Source: Rhodococcus sp. 14-1411-2a (GTDB lineage Bacteria > Actinomycetota > Actinomycetes > Mycobacteriales > Mycobacteriaceae). Taken from it: a stretch of DNA of 64,000 nucleotides. Shown piece by piece: positions 62,066 through 64,000 of this stretch. Location: NCBI RefSeq assembly GCF_002259485.1, contig NZ_NPGA01000012.1, positions 210,263-274,262 of the forward strand, written 5' to 3'. The position numbers were made by a program, and so were the translations under genes. The notes below the pieces were generated by a model that was not told the origin of the DNA, did no database searches, and worked only from the letters and a program-made list of their open reading frames with translations. Every line of letters starts with the position of its first letter. The first letter of the stretch is position 1.

Positions 62066-63319
62066 GTGATCGACCTGAAATTCCTTCGCGAGAATCCCGA
62101 CGCAGTGCGCGCCTCGCAGCGCACCCGAGGCGAGGACCCCGCTCTCGTCGACGCACTTCTGGGTGCCGACGCATCCCGCCGGGCCGCGGTGCTGGCCGGC
62201 GATCAGCTGCGTGCCGAGCAGAAGGCGCTGGGAAAGCAGGTCGGTAAGGCCTCCGCCGAGGACCGTCCGGCTCTGCTCGCCGGGGCATCGGAACTCGCCG
62301 CCAAGGTCAAGGCCGCCCAGGCCGCCGAAGCCGAGGCCGATGCAGCCCTCGACGCGGCCCACCGCGCGATCTCCAACATCGTTCAGGACGGCACGCCCGC
62401 AGGCGGCGAGGACGACTTCGTGCTGCTCGAGACCGTCGGACAGATCCCGGAGTTCGACTTCGAGCCGAAAGATCACCTCGAGCTGGGTGAGTCGCTGAAG
62501 TTGATCGACATGGAGCGCGGAGCCAAGGTTTCGGGCTCGCGCTTCTACTTCATGACCGGTTACGGCGCATTGCTGCAGCAGGGATTGCTCCAGCTCGCTG
62601 CCCAGAAGGCCGTCAAGAACGGCTTCACCATGATGATCCCGCCGGTGCTGGTTCGCCCGGAGATCATGTCGGGAACCGGATTCCTCGGCGCGCACGCGGA
62701 CGAGATCTATCGCCTCGAAGCCGACGACCTCTACCTCGTCGGAACCTCGGAAGTTGCTCTCGCGGGCTACCACTCGGGCGAGATCATCGACCTCGCCGAC
62801 GGCCCGAAGCGCTACGCCGGATGGTCGTCGTGCTTCCGCCGCGAAGCGGGCAGTTACGGCAAGGACACCCGCGGCATCATCCGAGTCCACCAGTTCGACA
62901 AGATCGAGATGTTCTCCTACATCAAGCCCGAGGATGCAGCCGCCGAACACCAGAAGCTGCTGGAGTACGAGAAGGAAATGCTCGCCGCAGTCGAGTTGCC
63001 CTATCGGGTCATCGACACCGCAGGCGGCGACCTCGGCTCCTCGGCCGCTCGCAAATTCGACTGCGAGGCATGGGTTCCCACCCAGAAGGCCTACCGCGAG
63101 CTGACCTCGACCTCGAACTGCACGACGTTCCAGGCCCGACGCCTCGGCGTGCGGTACCGCGACGATAACGGCAAGCCCCAGACCGCAGCGACGCTCAACG
63201 GCACCCTCGCCACCACCCGCTGGATCGTCGCCATCCTCGAGAACCATCAGCAGGCCGACGGCACCGTCCGCGTCCCGGAAGCCCTGGTGCCTTTCGTCGG
63301 AACGGATGTCTTGAAGTAG
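62066..63319 (+). CDS. serS: seryl-tRNA synthetase
   Basis: 417 residues. The N-terminal coiled arm (about 30-100, [19 protein letters not shown] and on) binds the tRNA; the class II core has motif 2 [30 protein letters not shown] and motif 3 near [20 protein letters not shown]. It charges tRNA-Ser. The GTG at 62066 gives [12 protein letters not shown], the standard start. It is the anchor of the block conserved with M. tuberculosis (Rv3834c). Confidence 0.97.
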   Translation: MIDLKFLRENPDAVRASQRTRGEDPALVDALLGADASRRAAVLAGDQLRAEQKALGKQVGKASAEDRPALLAGASELAAKVKAAQAAEAEADAALDAAHRAISNIVQDGTPAGGEDDFVLLETVGQIPEFDFEPKDHLELGESLKLIDMERGAKVSGSRFYFMTGYGALLQQGLLQLAAQKAVKNGFTMMIPPVLVRPEIMSGTGFLGAHADEIYRLEADDLYLVGTSEVALAGYHSGEIIDLADGPKRYAGWSSCFRREAGSYGKDTRGIIRVHQFDKIEMFSYIKPEDAAAEHQKLLEYEKEMLAAVELPYRVIDTAGGDLGSSAARKFDCEAWVPTQKAYRELTSTSNCTTFQARRLGVRYRDDNGKPQTAATLNGTLATTRWIVAILENHQQADGTVRVPEALVPFVGTDVLK

Positions 63320-63326
63320 AACCGGA

Positions 63327-64000
63327 TCAGGCGATGTCGCCGATGCAGTAACCCTCGCCGCCGACGGCCAGCACGAACGTGCGGTTCTGGTACGCCCCGG
63401 ACGCGTCGATGATGTCTGCGTTGACCTGGGTGTAGATGCCGTTCTGCCCGGTGACGAACACGCTGTCGGGATCGAACGAGGTGATGCCGGGCAGGATGTT
63501 CGGATTCTGCACCAGCGGCGGGGCAGTCGGAACTCCGGTGCCGAGGGCATCCCAGGTCTGGCGGCCGTCGCACACGAGTGGGTAGGTCTCTTCGACGTCG
63601 CTGGGGTTCACCGGAATCCCGGCCGTACGCCCCAGGTAACGATCGACGGTGTAGACGGCGTCTGTCGCGTCGAACACGGGAGCGGTGCCGGTGGGGTAGA
63701 CGGTGGGGCACGCATAGCCGGCTGCGATCTCACTGCGCTTGACGCTGACCGTGGCGATGGGCCCGGTCCACGTGACGGCGTACTGGCCGTCGACGCCGGG
63801 GGTGGCAACGGCAGCGAGGATGGCCTCGGCGTCGACGTACATCGCCGGGATCTCGGTGGGCGGAACCGTCCAGCACCGCGCCGTGACGACGCCGATTCCG
63901 CCGCCGATGAGGTCGCCCACGAACGGTCGCAACGCCATCGCGGCGTCCGGGTTTCCGGGAACCTCGCCGACGGGTGGGCCGGGCGGGATCGGTGCGGGCG
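63327..64000 (-). CDS. hypothetical secreted or membrane protein (5' end cut by window)
   Basis: The frame stays open to the right edge; reading from the edge gives Pro-rich residues (PAPIPPGPPVGEVPGNPDAA), then a region beginning MALRPFVGDLIGGG. The internal ATG at 63938 is unlikely to be the start. Cys residues (ARCWTV, YACPTV, LVCDGRQ, GYCIGD) suggest disulphides in an exported protein. No family is recognised. It converges on serS with seven bases between. Confidence 0.65.
   Translation of the reverse strand, partial: PAPIPPGPPVGEVPGNPDAAMALRPFVGDLIGGGIGVVTARCWTVPPTEIPAMYVDAEAILAAVATPGVDGQYAVTWTGPIATVSVKRSEIAAGYACPTVYPTGTAPVFDATDAVYTVDRYLGRTAGIPVNPSDVEETYPLVCDGRQTWDALGTGVPTAPPLVQNPNILPGITSFDPDSVFVTGQNGIYTQVNADIIDASGAYQNRTFVLAVGGEGYCIGDIA

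Noticed and set aside
63608..63938. ATG at 63938 as the start of the last gene
   Set aside because: The frame continues open to the window edge with Pro-rich coding-like sequence and no ribosome site is seen at 63938.

Overview
The window is a high-G+C actinobacterial chromosome segment, most likely Rhodococcus or a close relative in the Nocardiaceae. The signs are WhiB, an F420-type LLM oxidoreductase, an LCP cell-wall ligase, a PE/PPE/EspG cluster, a DUF222-HNH (13E12-type) protein, frequent GTG starts, and a right half that keeps the gene order of Mycobacterium tuberculosis serS-Rv3835-Rv3836 ... Rv3837c-pheA-Rv3839-Rv3840-bfrB-glpQ1-Rv3843c ... sodA-Rv3847, inverted as a block. No rRNA, tRNA, CRISPR array, prophage or insertion sequence was recognised. 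No gene-free gap exceeds about 300 bases.

Layout. 1-5.3 kb: the 3' end of an unknown gene, a DUF222-HNH nuclease-like protein, and small unknown and membrane proteins. 5.3-13.5 kb: mixed metabolic and regulatory genes: aldo/keto reductase, class IV aminotransferase, serine-hydrolase lipoprotein, a divergent TetR/alpha-beta hydrolase pair with twin operators, RraA, WhiB, a TipA-like MerR regulator and a secreted lipase. 13.6-19.4 kb: a GabD2-type succinate-semialdehyde dehydrogenase, a beta-propeller lipoprotein, and a MarR-MFS efflux operon. 19.4-23.2 kb: an Fbp-type ferric ABC importer followed by a nested palindrome. 23.3-27.1 kb: a pRiA4b ORF-3-like protein, a VOC protein and a LysR-TDT transporter pair. 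27.1-29.1 kb: an Eco29kI-like restriction-modification pair. 29.2-32.6 kb: a copper operon (YcnI-CopC-CopD with two upstream genes). 32.7-38.3 kb: a RecB-like nuclease, an SDR and a sugar ABC importer. 38.4-40.6 kb: a membrane sensor kinase with a degenerate partner. 40.6-42.9 kb: a Gdt1/TMEM165 manganese exporter behind a yybP-ykoY riboswitch, then SodA. 43.1-45.3 kb: an acyltransferase and an LLM oxidoreductase. 45.6-55.8 kb: rhodanese-DUF4328-GlpQ1-DUF5926 operon, two tandem ferritins, an LCP ligase, a CPBP protease, a DUF2470 protein with an IdeR-type iron box, PheA and a phosphoglycerate-mutase-like protein. 55.8-58.2 kb: EspG-PPE-PE. 58.3-60.1 kb: a histidine phosphatase divergent from a cobalamin riboswitch that precedes cobalt transporter genes cbtB-cbtA. 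60.2-64 kb: a zincin, a septum-formation protein, an ankyrin protein, serS and a truncated secreted-protein gene.

A recurring theme is metal handling: iron (ABC importer, two ferritins, iron box), manganese (riboswitch exporter, superoxide dismutase), copper (YcnI/CopC/CopD) and cobalt (B12 riboswitch, CbtBA). Other notable signals are an E-to-K change at the ferroxidase site of the second ferritin, a cluster of DnaA-box-like sequences at 45.4-45.5 kb, two long imperfect palindromes between convergent genes, and a PE-PPE-EspG cluster without ESX machinery in the window.
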